In this document: piece by piece, positions 8,557 through 19,300 of the stretch
Layout of the letters: every line of letters starts with the position of its first letter
Position numbering within the stretch: the stretch's first letter is position 1
NCBI GenBank assembly: GCA_047630355.1
Contig: JBLHXN010000017.1
Location: 1 to 44,672 of the forward strand
Direction: 5' to 3'
DNA length: 44,672 nucleotides
Source: JANQUM01 sp047630355
GTDB taxonomy: Bacteria > Bacteroidota > Bacteroidia > Cytophagales > Spirosomataceae
Notes under the pieces: model-generated
Seen by the model: only the letters and a program-made list of their open reading frames with translations
Told to the model about the DNA's origin: nothing
Databases searched by the model: none
Made by a program: the position numbers and the translations under genes

Positions 8557-9033
8557 TTACCCTTGCCCTCTTGTAATTGGTAAAATACCTGCTTGCTTGG
8601 TTTCTGAAACCACGATGTGGCTGCGGGCGTTTCCGATGTTGCCAATACCCGCTAATTTATTCATTATGAAATGTTTATATTCATCAATATCACTAACAAT
8701 AATTTTTAGCAGGAAGTCAGAATCGCCGGAAATACAGTAGCATTCCACTACTTCGTTTAATCCCTGAATATCAGTTTCAAATTTAGCAAGGTATTCCTGG
8801 GCGTGTTCTTTCAAACTGATATTACAAAAAACCACCAAGTTACGGTTGATTTTCTTTTTGTTCAGAACGATGGTGTATTTCTCAATAATACCATCTCGTC
8901 GTAAGCGTTTTATTCGCTCGTGAACGGGCGTAGTGGTGAGGTTCAGATGTGCCGCAATTTCTTTAGTGGTCATCAGGGCATCCTGTTGTAAAAGCTCTAA
9001 AATATGTAAATCAACGGGATCAATTCCGGTCAT
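8557..9033 (-). CDS. Lrp/AsnC-family transcriptional regulator
   Basis: 158 residues. An N-terminal AsnC-type winged helix (DPVDLHILELLQQDALMTTK, EIAAHLNLTTTPVHERIKRL) is followed by the RDGIIEKYTIVLN hinge. A C-terminal RAM/AsnC ligand domain (VVECYCISGDSDFLLKIIVS, DIDEYKHFIMNKLAGIGNIG) completes the usual architecture and length. Members bind amino acids or other small effectors and form octamers that regulate metabolism genes. The gene is intact, transcribed away from the sulfatase locus, and separated from it by about 200 bases. The effector cannot be told from the sequence; autoregulation is common in the family. Confidence 0.92.
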   Translation of the reverse strand: MTGIDPVDLHILELLQQDALMTTKEIAAHLNLTTTPVHERIKRLRRDGIIEKYTIVLNKKKINRNLVVFCNISLKEHAQEYLAKFETDIQGLNEVVECYCISGDSDFLLKIIVSDIDEYKHFIMNKLAGIGNIGNARSHIVVSETKQAGILPITRGQG

Positions 9034-9125
9034 GGCTTCCTACTCCTATTTGTTCGGTACGCATATTACCACTTTTTTTCAAAATTCGTGATATTCCTGA
9101 AGTTATAAGAAAAGGCATTAGCGGC

Positions 9126-9133
9126 TACTTTTG
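9126..9133 (+). promoter_or_regulatory. Possible -7 element upstream of first sulfatase
   Basis: TACTTTTG matches TAnnTTTG 99 bases upstream of the sulfatase ATG, in the 199-base divergent intergenic region (9034-9232). No clear -33 TTG is placed at the right distance, so this is tentative. Nothing else was recognised in that intergenic region. Confidence 0.3.
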
Positions 9134-9232
9134 AATCATAAGGGGTATACTCTGGTCTCAAAAGTATCTCATCACCACCATTATTGGATATTATTGCCTT
9201 ACTTAAAAGTATAAACACCAATCCGCCACTAA

Positions 9233-10672
9233 ATGAAATCTTTCTACCTCGTTTTACTTTCTCTAACAATTTTCACGCTATCCTGTCAAAGTGAAACAAC
9301 CGAAGAATCGAATGAACCTCCCAATATCATCTATATTCTAGCCGATGATTTAGGCTACGGCGACTTGGGATGTTACGGGCAGCAAATCATCCGTACACCA
9401 AACATTGATAAATTGGCAAAGGAAGGTATGTTGTTTACTGACCACTACGCCGGAAGTTCGGTTTGTGCCCCATCGCGGGCGGCTCTAATGTTGGGGCAGC
9501 ACTCGGGTCACAACATTGTGCGGGGAAATTACGAAACGGGGCCCTACGGATTTGGGGCTTGTCTGGAAATCAGGGACGAGGACGTGACGATTGCCGAAGT
9601 ATTGAAACCGAAAGGCTACACCAACGGAATCATCGGAAAATGGGGAATGGGCATGGATGGTACCACCGGAGAACCTAACAAACAAGGTTTTGATTACAGC
9701 TACGGCTTCCTAAACCAAGGACATGCTCACTTTCAGTTCCCGAGCTTCTTGTTTAAAAACGGAAAACGAATCGAAATTCCAGAAAATAATCATTTAGCTA
9801 ATAAGCGTTTCTCCAACGATATTTTCACCGAAGAAGCCTTGGGTTTCATCGATTCGAATCAGGAAAAACCGTTCTTTTTATATTTGGCGTACACCACGCC
9901 TCACGCCGAAATGCTTTTGCCAGAAGAAGCAATTTTTGACAGTTACAAAGGTAAAGTAAATGAAAAGCCATTTGTATCTTCAAATAAAGATACGACTGAT
10001 AATAACAAAGGAGCGTACCGCAGCCAAGAATTTCCGGCAACGGCGTACGCCGCTCAGATAACGCACCTCGATTCTTGTGTGGGCGAATTAGTTAAAAAAG
10101 TCAATGCTTTAGGTTTAGAAAAAAACACAATCATTATGTTCAGTAGCGATAACGGCCCGCACGCGGAAGGCGGTGCTCATCCGGCATACTTTGATAGCAA
10201 TGGACCGCTCCGCGGACAAAAGCGTGATTTGTACGAAGGCGGAATAAGAGTACCGTTTATCGTAAAATGGCCCGGTAGAATCGCCGAAAATGTGGTTTCA
10301 AATCATCCATCGGCGTTTTGGGATATTTTACCAACCATAAGTGACATAATCGGCGTAAATTCAGAACCGAAGATAACCGACGGAATATCTATGCTGCCGA
10401 CGCTTTTGCAAAAAGAAATTCAACCAAAACACGATTATTTGTATTGGGAATTTCACGAAAACCCAACAACCAATCAGGCAATCCGTAAAGGAGACTGGAA
10501 AGCCGTGCGAATGAACCCAGACGAACCAATTGAATTATATAACTTAGCCTTGGATGTTGGAGAAAAGAATAACGTGGCGGAGAAAAATCCCGAAGTTGTG
10601 AGTGAAATGAAAGGCCTGTTCACATCCGCCCGAACACCGAACCCAATTTGGAAAATTAAAGGAATGAAGTAA
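9233..10672 (+). CDS. Sulfatase (type I), lipoprotein
   Basis: 479 residues with a lipoprotein signal (LLSLTIFTLSCQS). The N-terminal motif NIIYILADDLGYGDLGCYG gives metal ligands Asp38 and Asp39. The sulfatase signature C-A-P-S-R is at residues 78-82, with Cys78 the formylglycine site. Further motifs are GKWGMGMDGTTGEPNKQGFDY, TTPHAE and SSDNGPHAEGG. The C-terminal DWKAVRMNPDEPIELYNL is typical of the family. The GHNIVRGN motif and PNKQGFDYSYGFLNQ resemble the S1_16/S1_20 galactose or GalNAc sulfatase groups, but I cannot fix the subfamily. It should remove sulfate esters from the glycan handled by the locus, and needs a formylglycine maturase not present in this window. Confidence 0.9.
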   Translation: MKSFYLVLLSLTIFTLSCQSETTEESNEPPNIIYILADDLGYGDLGCYGQQIIRTPNIDKLAKEGMLFTDHYAGSSVCAPSRAALMLGQHSGHNIVRGNYETGPYGFGACLEIRDEDVTIAEVLKPKGYTNGIIGKWGMGMDGTTGEPNKQGFDYSYGFLNQGHAHFQFPSFLFKNGKRIEIPENNHLANKRFSNDIFTEEALGFIDSNQEKPFFLYLAYTTPHAEMLLPEEAIFDSYKGKVNEKPFVSSNKDTTDNNKGAYRSQEFPATAYAAQITHLDSCVGELVKKVNALGLEKNTIIMFSSDNGPHAEGGAHPAYFDSNGPLRGQKRDLYEGGIRVPFIVKWPGRIAENVVSNHPSAFWDILPTISDIIGVNSEPKITDGISMLPTLLQKEIQPKHDYLYWEFHENPTTNQAIRKGDWKAVRMNPDEPIELYNLALDVGEKNNVAEKNPEVVSEMKGLFTSARTPNPIWKIKGMK

Positions 10673-10763
10673 TTTACAACAAAGAATTATCAAAAAAGTA
10701 TCCTACATATCGCCCGTAAACAGCTTTCTGCGTATAATCTTTTTCCTGATTACATGCGGTACT

Positions 10764-13700
10764 TTGGGCTTTTCCCAGTCAAAAACAATTACTTCGGCGG
10801 AGTCGTGGTTGCCGAGCCGTAATGTCAACACTATTTTTCAGGATTCAGAAGGAATCTTATGGGTCGGCACTGGTTCGGGACTTTACAAATACGACGGCAA
10901 CCAAGTAAGTCACTATTCAACCAACCCAAATAAGAAAAACGCTATTTTCACGAATCTCGTCACGGATATCATTGAAGATGCGGCGGGTAATATACTAATT
11001 GCCACTGAGAGCGGTCTGAGTCTGTTTGAGAAAAAGACGGAAACTTTTACCACACTTTCGCCAGAGGTTGAACGCTTCGATTACCTCAGTAAAGCCCCAG
11101 ACGGAGATATCTGGATTCACGCGAGGAATAAACTAGTCCGGTTTTCGGTTGGGCAGCAGAAAAATCTGTACAAAAATGCATTCAAGTACATCAGCAGCCC
11201 CGCATTTTTCCTCAAAGAAATGAGCAGGATAACCGCCCTATTACCTATCGGACAGAATAAAATACTGCTCGGGTCAGATCAGGGTCTATTTCTTTTTGAT
11301 GCCCTTAATCAGACCATTTCGCCCACTGGTTTTGATAAAGCTGTTCGTGTACTTGTAAACGATGAGGTAACCAACCAGATTTTCACAGGGACAAAAGGCG
11401 AAGGGCTTTTTAGGCTAAAACTTCGTCAGCAAAAAACTCAGGTTCTGCACAATTATAGCTTCGGTAATACCTCAAAATCTGGCTCTAATGAAATCACATC
11501 GATTGCCGTTCGTGATGGAAAAGTACTCGTTTCTACCCATAAAATGTGTTACGAAGCTTCCTTAGCCAATGAGAAGTTGACTTTCCGTTCGTTCGGAAAT
11601 ATGTCCGAGTTCCTTAACGATAATAATGTTTTCACAACTTACATTGACCAAACTTCACTTATCTGGGTGGGCACATTACACGGGCTGCTGAAAGTCAGAA
11701 TCACCGATTTATTAGTAGAACGCATCAGAGTTTCAGTACCCGGTTATGACTTACAAAACCAACAAGTAAATTACCTTTTCAGGGAAAACAATGAAAGAAT
11801 CTGGCTAAAAACCCGTGATGATGGCTCTTATATTTTTACTCCGAGAAACAATATCTTCCGAAGAATTAAATTGCCGAACGATACCCATCGCTTCTATAAA
11901 TCTGCGTTGGGATACTACCTCGTTTTGGGCAACCGAGATATTTACCGCTTCAACGAATTTAACTATCAACCAAACACTGAAGTGGTACTCACAAGCAGCA
12001 TTAACATCAACTGCGGGATAGAAATTATTCCAGGCGAATGGTGGTTTGGTTGTTCGCAGAAAGGATTGATTAGCTTAACAACTGAACGTGAGGCCATCTA
12101 CGGTGACATTTTATCAAAAATCAACGACTTTTTCGTGAAAGATTCGCACATCAACGTAATGATTAAAGATGCTAACGAAAACATTTGGGTGGGGGCAAAA
12201 GGGCACGGCTTGATCAAAGCGAACCTAAAAACGGGCGAAGTAAAACCTTATTCGGGCGTTAGAGCCGAGGGTGAAATATCCCGCCGAATTTTACATCTGA
12301 AAGAAGACTCATCGGGAAATATCTGGGTGTGCTCACGGGAAGGCGGGCTTTACCGTTATAATTCTCAAAAAGATAATTTCACTCAATATACCACCGCCCA
12401 CGGGCTGCCATCTAACGTTGTTTCAGCCATTGCGGAAGATGAAAACCAAAACCTGATTGTCAGCACAGATAACGGAATCGCCGTTTACTTACCAAATCAA
12501 CCCCTTCCTTTTAAAAGCTACGACGAAAACGACGGCATCAAATACACCGATTTCTCATTTAACGCCGTTGCCGAAAGTGAAAATGGCGACGTATTTTTCG
12601 GAAACTCTAACGGAATATATAAGGTCAATTTAACTGACGGGCTTCTTGCCAAACAAGCTCCATTCAAGTTCACAGGAATTCGTATTTTATCAAGCAGTTC
12701 CAACAACGTTAATGAAAAATTCACCGAAAATATACTAGCCCCAATTAATACAAAAGAGTTGCTACTAAACGCTCACGAAGATAGCTTCGAAATCGCTTTC
12801 TCGTTACGGGACTTTAGCCGTACAGAAAAAAACCGCTACGCTTACCGATTAAAAGGGTATGACGAAGACTGGAAATACTTATTAAACGGCGAACAACTCG
12901 TCCGTTTCGTGAATATCGAGTCTGGCACTTATCAGTTAGAAGTAAAAGTAGCCGACAGTTTTGGGCGTTGGAATGATAAAATACACGCCTTATCAATCGA
13001 AATAAAACCTCCTTTTTGGTGGAGCAATACTGCAAAAACGGTGTACGCTTTGCTTGCCACCCTACTTTTAGCGGGTACGATTATACTATTTAGAAGGTGG
13101 AATAACCTGCAGAATAAACTCCGAAGTGAAGTAGAATCAGGCATTCGACACGACCAGCAAATGGTGTATTTCTCTGACCTTTCCCACGAAATAAAAAATC
13201 GATTAACGCTTATTTTAGGTCCATTAGAAAAAGCCCTCGTTGGGAAAAAAGTAAACCCAGCGGTACTAAAAAATCTCTACGAACAAACACTTCGACTGAA
13301 ACGAATCACTGATCAAATTGTGAGTATTCGTAAAAGTGAAACGGGAGAGTTCTTGCTGCAAGTAAGTGAAAGCAATATTCTGAGGAATATCCGCCAACTT
13401 TGCCACGATACCGAACCACTGGCAATCGTGCGGGATATTCAACTCGAACAAGATATTCCTCACCAGGAAACCGATGCTTGGTTTGACGAAGAACTGCTCG
13501 AAATCATCGTCCTGAATCTACTCAACAACGCCATTAAATATACGCCCGCCGGAGGGAAAATCAACGTAACAGCTGAAACAACCCACCTTGATATTTCTGA
13601 TTTACCCGAAGTAGCTCCTTCGCCGGGAAATTACCTTCATTGCATCGTGGAAGATACAGGTATCGGGATTCCTGAAAACGACATTAAGTATTTATTCAAC

Positions 13701-14735
13701 CGCTTTTATCGGGCATCAAACGTGAAGAAACGCGAAGCAAAGAGCAGTTCAGGAATCGGACTGGAATTAGTGATGCGGCTCATCAAAAAACATCGCGGAT
13801 TTTTAGATATAAAAAGCGAGGAAGGCGTTTTCACCCGCGTAGAGTTTTATCTGCCTATTGAAAAGAAACATTTCCTTTTGGGTGAATTGAAATTGTCAGG
13901 AAATATGGTACCTATTTTAGAAGAGAACGGTACCGTTGAGCATCAGAAAAGCAGCGGTAATCAGGCTACTATTTTAATCGTGGATGACGAACCCGAAATC
14001 AGGGAACTGATAGCTTCCGTTTTTACGGATGAGTACAATACCATTACCGCCTCAACTGGTGACGAAGCTTTAGAAAATATTTTTACTGAAGACATATCAT
14101 TGATAATAAGCGACTTAAATATGCGAGGTATGAACGGACTCGCTTTACTTCAACAGGTAAAAGCAAATCCTGACTTTCGCTCCATCCCGTTCATTATGCT
14201 TACGGGGCAGGGTTCAGAATCTCAGAAATTGACTTGTTTACAAAACGGCGTGGATGACTTCATCAACAAACCCTTCAGTCTAAATTTATTGAAATGGCGA
14301 GCAAAAAATCTGATTGAAAATCGAAATATCCTCAAGCAGGAATTTGGCAAAAAAATATCGGTGGAAGCCAGCATTGAAAATTTAGCATCGCAAGACGAAC
14401 GCTTTATTCAGCAAGTGATTGTGTTGATAGAAAAGCACCTGCAAAGTAATAAGCTTAGCGTAGAGTTTTTAGCCGAAGAATGCTCCATGAGCCGAGCAAC
14501 CTTTTACCGAAAAATGGAAAGCCTTCTGGGCGAACCACCGTCGGTTTTTATTAAGAACTACCGACTTAAAAAAGCGGCATTATTACTACAAAGTGGCAAT
14601 TACTACGTGTCAGAAATAGCGTATCAAACGGGTTTTAGGAACCCCAAATATTTCACGAAGTGCTTCCAGAAAGAATTCGGTTTAACCCCAACGGAATACA
14701 TCAAAAGCCTGACCGATACCTACCATAATCAGTGA
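10764..14735 (+). CDS. Hybrid two-component system regulator (HTCS)
   Basis: 1323 residues from a TTG. Domains in order: two-component propeller repeats filling about residues 20-620 (EGILWVGTGSGLYKYDG, NIWVGAKGHGLI, NIWVCSREGGLYRYN); a Y_Y_Y domain around 670-750; a membrane segment about 757-777; a HisKA domain with His808 in DLSHEIKNRLTLI; and a HATPase domain (NLLNNAIKYTPAGG, DTGIGIPE). A receiver (ILIVDDEP) with phosphoacceptor Asp1117 and an AraC-type DNA-binding domain from about 1220 complete it. It senses an oligosaccharide in the periplasm and activates the surrounding PUL. The true start is uncertain: in-frame codons upstream (about 10674-10763) encode FLRIIFFLITCGTLGFSQ, a good signal peptide, but no ATG precedes it. 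A start at ATT 10686 or CTG 10728, or a mutated ATG, is possible. Confidence 0.92.
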   Translation: MGFSQSKTITSAESWLPSRNVNTIFQDSEGILWVGTGSGLYKYDGNQVSHYSTNPNKKNAIFTNLVTDIIEDAAGNILIATESGLSLFEKKTETFTTLSPEVERFDYLSKAPDGDIWIHARNKLVRFSVGQQKNLYKNAFKYISSPAFFLKEMSRITALLPIGQNKILLGSDQGLFLFDALNQTISPTGFDKAVRVLVNDEVTNQIFTGTKGEGLFRLKLRQQKTQVLHNYSFGNTSKSGSNEITSIAVRDGKVLVSTHKMCYEASLANEKLTFRSFGNMSEFLNDNNVFTTYIDQTSLIWVGTLHGLLKVRITDLLVERIRVSVPGYDLQNQQVNYLFRENNERIWLKTRDDGSYIFTPRNNIFRRIKLPNDTHRFYKSALGYYLVLGNRDIYRFNEFNYQPNTEVVLTSSININCGIEIIPGEWWFGCSQKGLISLTTEREAIYGDILSKINDFFVKDSHINVMIKDANENIWVGAKGHGLIKANLKTGEVKPYSGVRAEGEISRRILHLKEDSSGNIWVCSREGGLYRYNSQKDNFTQYTTAHGLPSNVVSAIAEDENQNLIVSTDNGIAVYLPNQPLPFKSYDENDGIKYTDFSFNAVAESENGDVFFGNSNGIYKVNLTDGLLAKQAPFKFTGIRILSSSSNNVNEKFTENILAPINTKELLLNAHEDSFEIAFSLRDFSRTEKNRYAYRLKGYDEDWKYLLNGEQLVRFVNIESGTYQLEVKVADSFGRWNDKIHALSIEIKPPFWWSNTAKTVYALLATLLLAGTIILFRRWNNLQNKLRSEVESGIRHDQQMVYFSDLSHEIKNRLTLILGPLEKALVGKKVNPAVLKNLYEQTLRLKRITDQIVSIRKSETGEFLLQVSESNILRNIRQLCHDTEPLAIVRDIQLEQDIPHQETDAWFDEELLEIIVLNLLNNAIKYTPAGGKINVTAETTHLDISDLPEVAPSPGNYLHCIVEDTGIGIPENDIKYLFNRFYRASNVKKREAKSSSGIGLELVMRLIKKHRGFLDIKSEEGVFTRVEFYLPIEKKHFLLGELKLSGNMVPILEENGTVEHQKSSGNQATILIVDDEPEIRELIASVFTDEYNTITASTGDEALENIFTEDISLIISDLNMRGMNGLALLQQVKANPDFRSIPFIMLTGQGSESQKLTCLQNGVDDFINKPFSLNLLKWRAKNLIENRNILKQEFGKKISVEASIENLASQDERFIQQVIVLIEKHLQSNKLSVEFLAEECSMSRATFYRKMESLLGEPPSVFIKNYRLKKAALLLQSGNYYVSEIAYQTGFRNPKYFTKCFQKEFGLTPTEYIKSLTDTYHNQ

Positions 14736-14760
14736 AGTATATTAATCAGTGAAGTATATT
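14727..14760. repeat. 17-base perfect tandem duplication at HTCS stop codon
   Basis: The unit aatcagtgaagtatatt occurs twice back to back (14727-14743, 14744-14760). The HTCS stop codon TGA lies in the first copy, so the protein is not altered. It is the second of several short tandem duplications in this window. Confidence 0.95.
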
Positions 14761-14795
14761 TAGGTGAAATTAATAACCATTAAGACTTTTATTTC

Positions 14796-16241
14796 ATGAA
14801 AAAAGCACTTTTACTTTCGCTCGGTTTGCTAATCTGTATTTATAGCAACGCCCAAAAGCCAAAGAAACAAATTATCATTATCATCGCCGATGATTTGGGT
14901 TGGAAAGACGTAGGATTTAACGGTTCCACCTATTACGAAACACCAAATTTGGATAAGTTGGCGGCAAGCTCGTTGAAATACACCAATGCCTACGCCAATG
15001 CCTCTAACTGTGCTCCGAGCCGGGCGTGTTTGATGTCGGGGGCTTATTCGCCGCGTCACGGCGTTTATACCGTTTCACCACCCGACCGTGGCCACGAAAA
15101 AACGAGGAAATTAATCGCTTCACCGAACAATAACCTCCTACCCAACAATTACCCAACGTTAGCCACCTATTTTCAACGTGCCGGATTTGCAACCGGGGTT
15201 TTTGGAAAATGGCATATCGGCGAAAATCCAACCAAACAGGGATTTGATGTCCACAAGGGCGGCGGAAAAGCCGGACATCCGAAGACCTATTTTAGCCCGT
15301 ACAATCTACAATTCTTAACCAATGGCCCAGCGGGAGAAGAACTCACCGACCGCATCACAGCGGAAGCCATTGCATTTATTGAGGCAAACAAGGACAACGA
15401 TTTCCTGCTCTATTTGCCACATTTTGCCATTCATACGCCCTTACAAGGAAAAGATAAGTTGGTCGAAAAGTATAAAAATAAACCTCCGGCGGATGGGCAA
15501 GGTAGTAACGCCGATTACGCCGCCATGACCGAAAACATGGATACTAACGTTGGGAAATTACTCAATGCCGTAAAAAGAACCGAACTCAAAGATCCGTTCA
15601 TCGTTTTCTCTTCTGATAACGGCGGCATTGCCTCCCTTTCCCGGCAGTGGCCATTACGAGCCGGAAAAGGTTCGTATTACGAAGGAGGCATCAGAGTTCC
15701 GTTACTTATCAGCCATTCTTCCGTTCAAAAGGGCACTTCAGATGTTCCCGTGCTACTTTTCGACCTCTTCCCCACCCTTTGCGAATGGGCAAATATAACC
15801 GTTCCCGAAAGCCATATTGTAGATGGTGTTCCGCTGCAACGAAGCTGGGAAAAACCCACGGATAATTTCTACGCAAACCGTCCGTTATTTTTTCATTTCC
15901 CATTTTACCTGCAAGCTTACGAAGTTGGGGGAGACGACGGCCGCGACGGCCTATTTCGCACCCGACCGGGCAGCGTCATTCGACTCGGCAACTGGAAACT
16001 ACACCATTACTTTGAAGACGATGGTCTGGAACTTTACGACCTTAATAACGACCCCGGCGAACGGATAAATCTGGCAAGTACAGAACCCGATATTGCTCAA
16101 AAACTCTACGCAAAATTAGAAAACTGGCGAGAAGAAACTTCCGCAGCAATTCCTTCTGAACTCAACCCCGCCTACGATCCGGCATTCGTTCCCAACGGAG
16201 TTCTCAACAGCGTAACCGGAGGGAAAAAGAAGAAAAAATAA
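14796..16241 (+). CDS. Sulfatase (type I), secreted
   Basis: 481 residues with signal peptide MKKALLLSLGLLICIYSNAQ. Metal-binding IIIIIADDLGWKDVGFNGS is followed by the signature C-A-P-S-R with Cys72 as the formylglycine site, GKWHIGENPTKQGFDV, and SSDNGG near 15620. The end is YDLNNDPGERINLA, a usual sulfatase C-terminal motif, then a very basic tail TGGKKKKK. It differs from the sulfatases at 9233 and 20959 (no GHxxVRGN motif), so it probably attacks a different sulfate position. It lies 60 bases after the HTCS and upstream of SusC on the same strand, in the sulfated-glycan PUL. Subfamily and exact substrate are not determinable here. Confidence 0.9.
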   Translation: MKKALLLSLGLLICIYSNAQKPKKQIIIIIADDLGWKDVGFNGSTYYETPNLDKLAASSLKYTNAYANASNCAPSRACLMSGAYSPRHGVYTVSPPDRGHEKTRKLIASPNNNLLPNNYPTLATYFQRAGFATGVFGKWHIGENPTKQGFDVHKGGGKAGHPKTYFSPYNLQFLTNGPAGEELTDRITAEAIAFIEANKDNDFLLYLPHFAIHTPLQGKDKLVEKYKNKPPADGQGSNADYAAMTENMDTNVGKLLNAVKRTELKDPFIVFSSDNGGIASLSRQWPLRAGKGSYYEGGIRVPLLISHSSVQKGTSDVPVLLFDLFPTLCEWANITVPESHIVDGVPLQRSWEKPTDNFYANRPLFFHFPFYLQAYEVGGDDGRDGLFRTRPGSVIRLGNWKLHHYFEDDGLELYDLNNDPGERINLASTEPDIAQKLYAKLENWREETSAAIPSELNPAYDPAFVPNGVLNSVTGGKKKKK

Positions 16242-16307
16242 ACTCTCCTGATTACTCAGTGGGCACTTTGACCTTCTCTGAAACATTTGTACCCCCTTAT
16301 TGAGACG

Positions 16308-16335
16308 TTTGGTGTTTGTTCATTTACTAGGTTTG
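16308..16335 (+). promoter_or_regulatory. Possible susC promoter
   Basis: TAGGTTTG at 16328-16335 matches the Bacteroidota -7 consensus TAnnTTTG, with TTTG at 16308-16311 as a -33 candidate (16-base spacer). It is 39 bases before the SusC ATG, in a 133-base intergenic region. The position in front of susCD is where an HTCS-activated promoter is expected, but no regulator box could be assigned. Confidence 0.45.
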
Positions 16336-16374
16336 TATTAGTTAATTTTTCAAACCTTTTAATCCGACCAAACT

Positions 16375-19300
16375 ATGACTAAACTATTACGTAAAGCCGG
16401 AGCAATGCTTTTGGTATTGCTGACTTTCGGGATAACCCTGAATGCTCAGACTATCATAAAAGGTAAAGTAACCGAACCGAATAATGAAGCCCTGATCGGC
16501 GTGTCGGTTTCTGTTAAGAACACAACGAGAGGTGTTATCACCGACGTTGACGGAAACTACAGCATTCAGGCAAACTCAACGGATGTACTCGTTTTTTCTT
16601 TCGTGGGTTATGAAAGTCAAAATATTACGGTAGGAAACCAGACTATAATAAACGTAGCCCTGACCGAAGATGCCGCCGTGCTTGATGAAGTGGTAGTGGT
16701 GGGTTACGGAGTCACGAAAAAACGCGATCTTACCGGTGCTGTAGGTCAAATAGACGCCAAACAATTAGAAGATGTTCCCGCTTCAAGAGTCGATCAAATG
16801 TTGCAAGGTAGAGCGGCGGGAGTTCAGGTAACCGGAGTTAACGGTGCACCCGGAGCCAGAGCTTCTATCAGAGTAAGGGGAGGGAACTCCGTAAATGCCG
16901 ATAACGAACCACTTTACGTGATTGATGGATTTATTGTAGGAACTGATTTCAACCTCAATAATATCAATACGAATGATATTGAATCCATCGAGGTACTGAA
17001 AGACGCTACGGCAATATCCATCTACGGAACCCGAGGGGCAAATGGTGTAATTCTTCTTACGACCAAAAGCGGTAAAAATGCCATCAAAGGTCAACCACGG
17101 GTAGCCGTAAACTTTTACGCAGGAGTACAAAACTTAGCTCGCAAAATTGATTTTCTTGATGGCAACGAGCGAGTAGCTTACGGTAAAGAGTTAGCAGAAT
17201 TCGCTGGGGAGGCAGATCCTTTCACAGATCCGGCAGAATTGGCAAACACAGACTGGCAGGATTTAATTACCCAGACGGCATCCATTTATAATGGAGATGT
17301 TTCTTTGTCGGGCAAAACGGACGCAATGAATTACTACGTGTCGGTAAATTACTTCAATCAACAAGGTATCATTAAATCTACCGGACTGGAGCGGTATAAC
17401 CTCAGAGCTAATTTCGACTTTAATATAAGTAAAAAAGTAAAGGCTGGAATAAGGTTCAATGGAGCATATACCCGTACGGATAACAACAAAGTTGACCTGT
17501 GGGGAATGCGGGAAACGCTCACGGCATTTCCTGTTTACAAACCAGACGGAAGCTATTGGAATCAAAACACGGTAACTGGTGGCGTACTGCGAAATCCAGT
17601 TGCTGACATTGACTTAACAACCGACTTCACGATTGGTACAAACTTGCTAACTACCGCGTATGTTGAGTATGAGCCACTAAAGAACGTAACGATTAGATCC
17701 ACCATCGGGCCGCAGGTTTCTTGGTCTCGCAGAAATAATTTTGACCCAAGTACCCTCCCGGTAAGGGCTGCTGCTCAAACAGGTGGTCTTGCTTCCATCA
17801 ATAACAGTCTTGGTTACGATATTCTGCAAGAAAATACGGTTACGTGGAATAAAGAGTTTAACAAAAACCATCGACTTAACCTTTTGGGAGGTTTTACTTG
17901 GCAAAAAGGAGCGAGTGAATTTTTCAGTGCCCAAACCCAAGGAATCTCCGTAGATGCAATTGGCTATGATGCCCTCGAACTGGGAGACCCATTGACTTAC
18001 AGCCTAGCGTCAAACTTCAACGATTCTCGGCAACTTGCGTCTTGGCTTGCAAGAGCCAATTACAGCTTAATGGACAAGTATTTGTTTACGCTTGTGGGTA
18101 GAGTTGATGGAGCTTCTGTTTATTCTGGTTCAAATAATGCGTATTCATTTTTTCCGTCTGCAGCCTTCGCTTGGAGAATTACGGATGAGCCATTCATGCA
18201 AAACCAAACACTCTTCAGCAACTTAAAATTTAGAACTAGTTACGGTAGTTCGGGTAAAGAAAGTATTTCACCTTATAACACACTCGCAGTGCTATCCAGC
18301 GGAACGTTAATCTTCAACGATACGCAGCAAGTGGGTATAAGAAGGGGACGCCCGTCAAATCCAGATTTGAAATGGGAAACGACAGACCAGTTAGATATAG
18401 GTTTGGAATTTGGCTTTGCCAACAACCGAATCAGCGGAGAAGTTGACTACTACTACAAAAAGACAAAAGACCTACTGTTAGCTCGTCAGATTCCCCGTGC
18501 TACGGGTTTCAATACAAAACTTGAGAACATCGGTTCTATTCAGAACCAAGGGTTAGAGTTTACTTTGAATACTGTTAATATGAACAAGGGTGACTTCAAA
18601 TGGGAGACCAATTTAACGCTCTCCGGAAACAGGTCTAAAGTGATCAATATTGCCGGAGTTGATGAAATTATCATCTACAGCCTCGAACAAGGCGGCCCCG
18701 GAGCAAAGCTTATTGTGGGACAACCGGTTGGAGTATTCACCGGAGTAGAATACCTGGGAACGTACAAATCTCAGGAAGAAATTAATGCCGATGGTAACCT
18801 TGGTATTCGTCAGGTAGTGGGTGGCCCACGTTTCAAAGACGAAAACGGCGACGGTACAATCAATAATGACGACCACGTAGTAATGGGAAATCCTGAGCCA
18901 CTATTCTTCGGTGGAATAAACAATTCATTTTCGTACAGGAATTTCAGCTTAGATGTTTTCTTTCAGGGTACGTTTGGCAATGATATTTACAACGAATACG
19001 CACAACGTGGCTTTTTCGGAAGAAGTACAGCCAACTTCTACGGTGAGTTGAGAGATCGCTGGACTCCAACAAATAACACTTCGGATATTCCAAGAGCCGG
19101 AAGTATGGTCAGTATTGCAGATATCCGTTCAAACTCCGCCCTAATTGAAGATGGTAGTCATTTGAGACTAAAGAATGTCAGACTTGGCTACGATGTCCCG
19201 GTAAAAACCGACGCCGTAAAAAACTTAAATGTGTACATGGCAGGCTCTAATTTATTCTTAATTTCTAAGTTTAGAGGTTATGACCCCGAAGCCAACAGGT

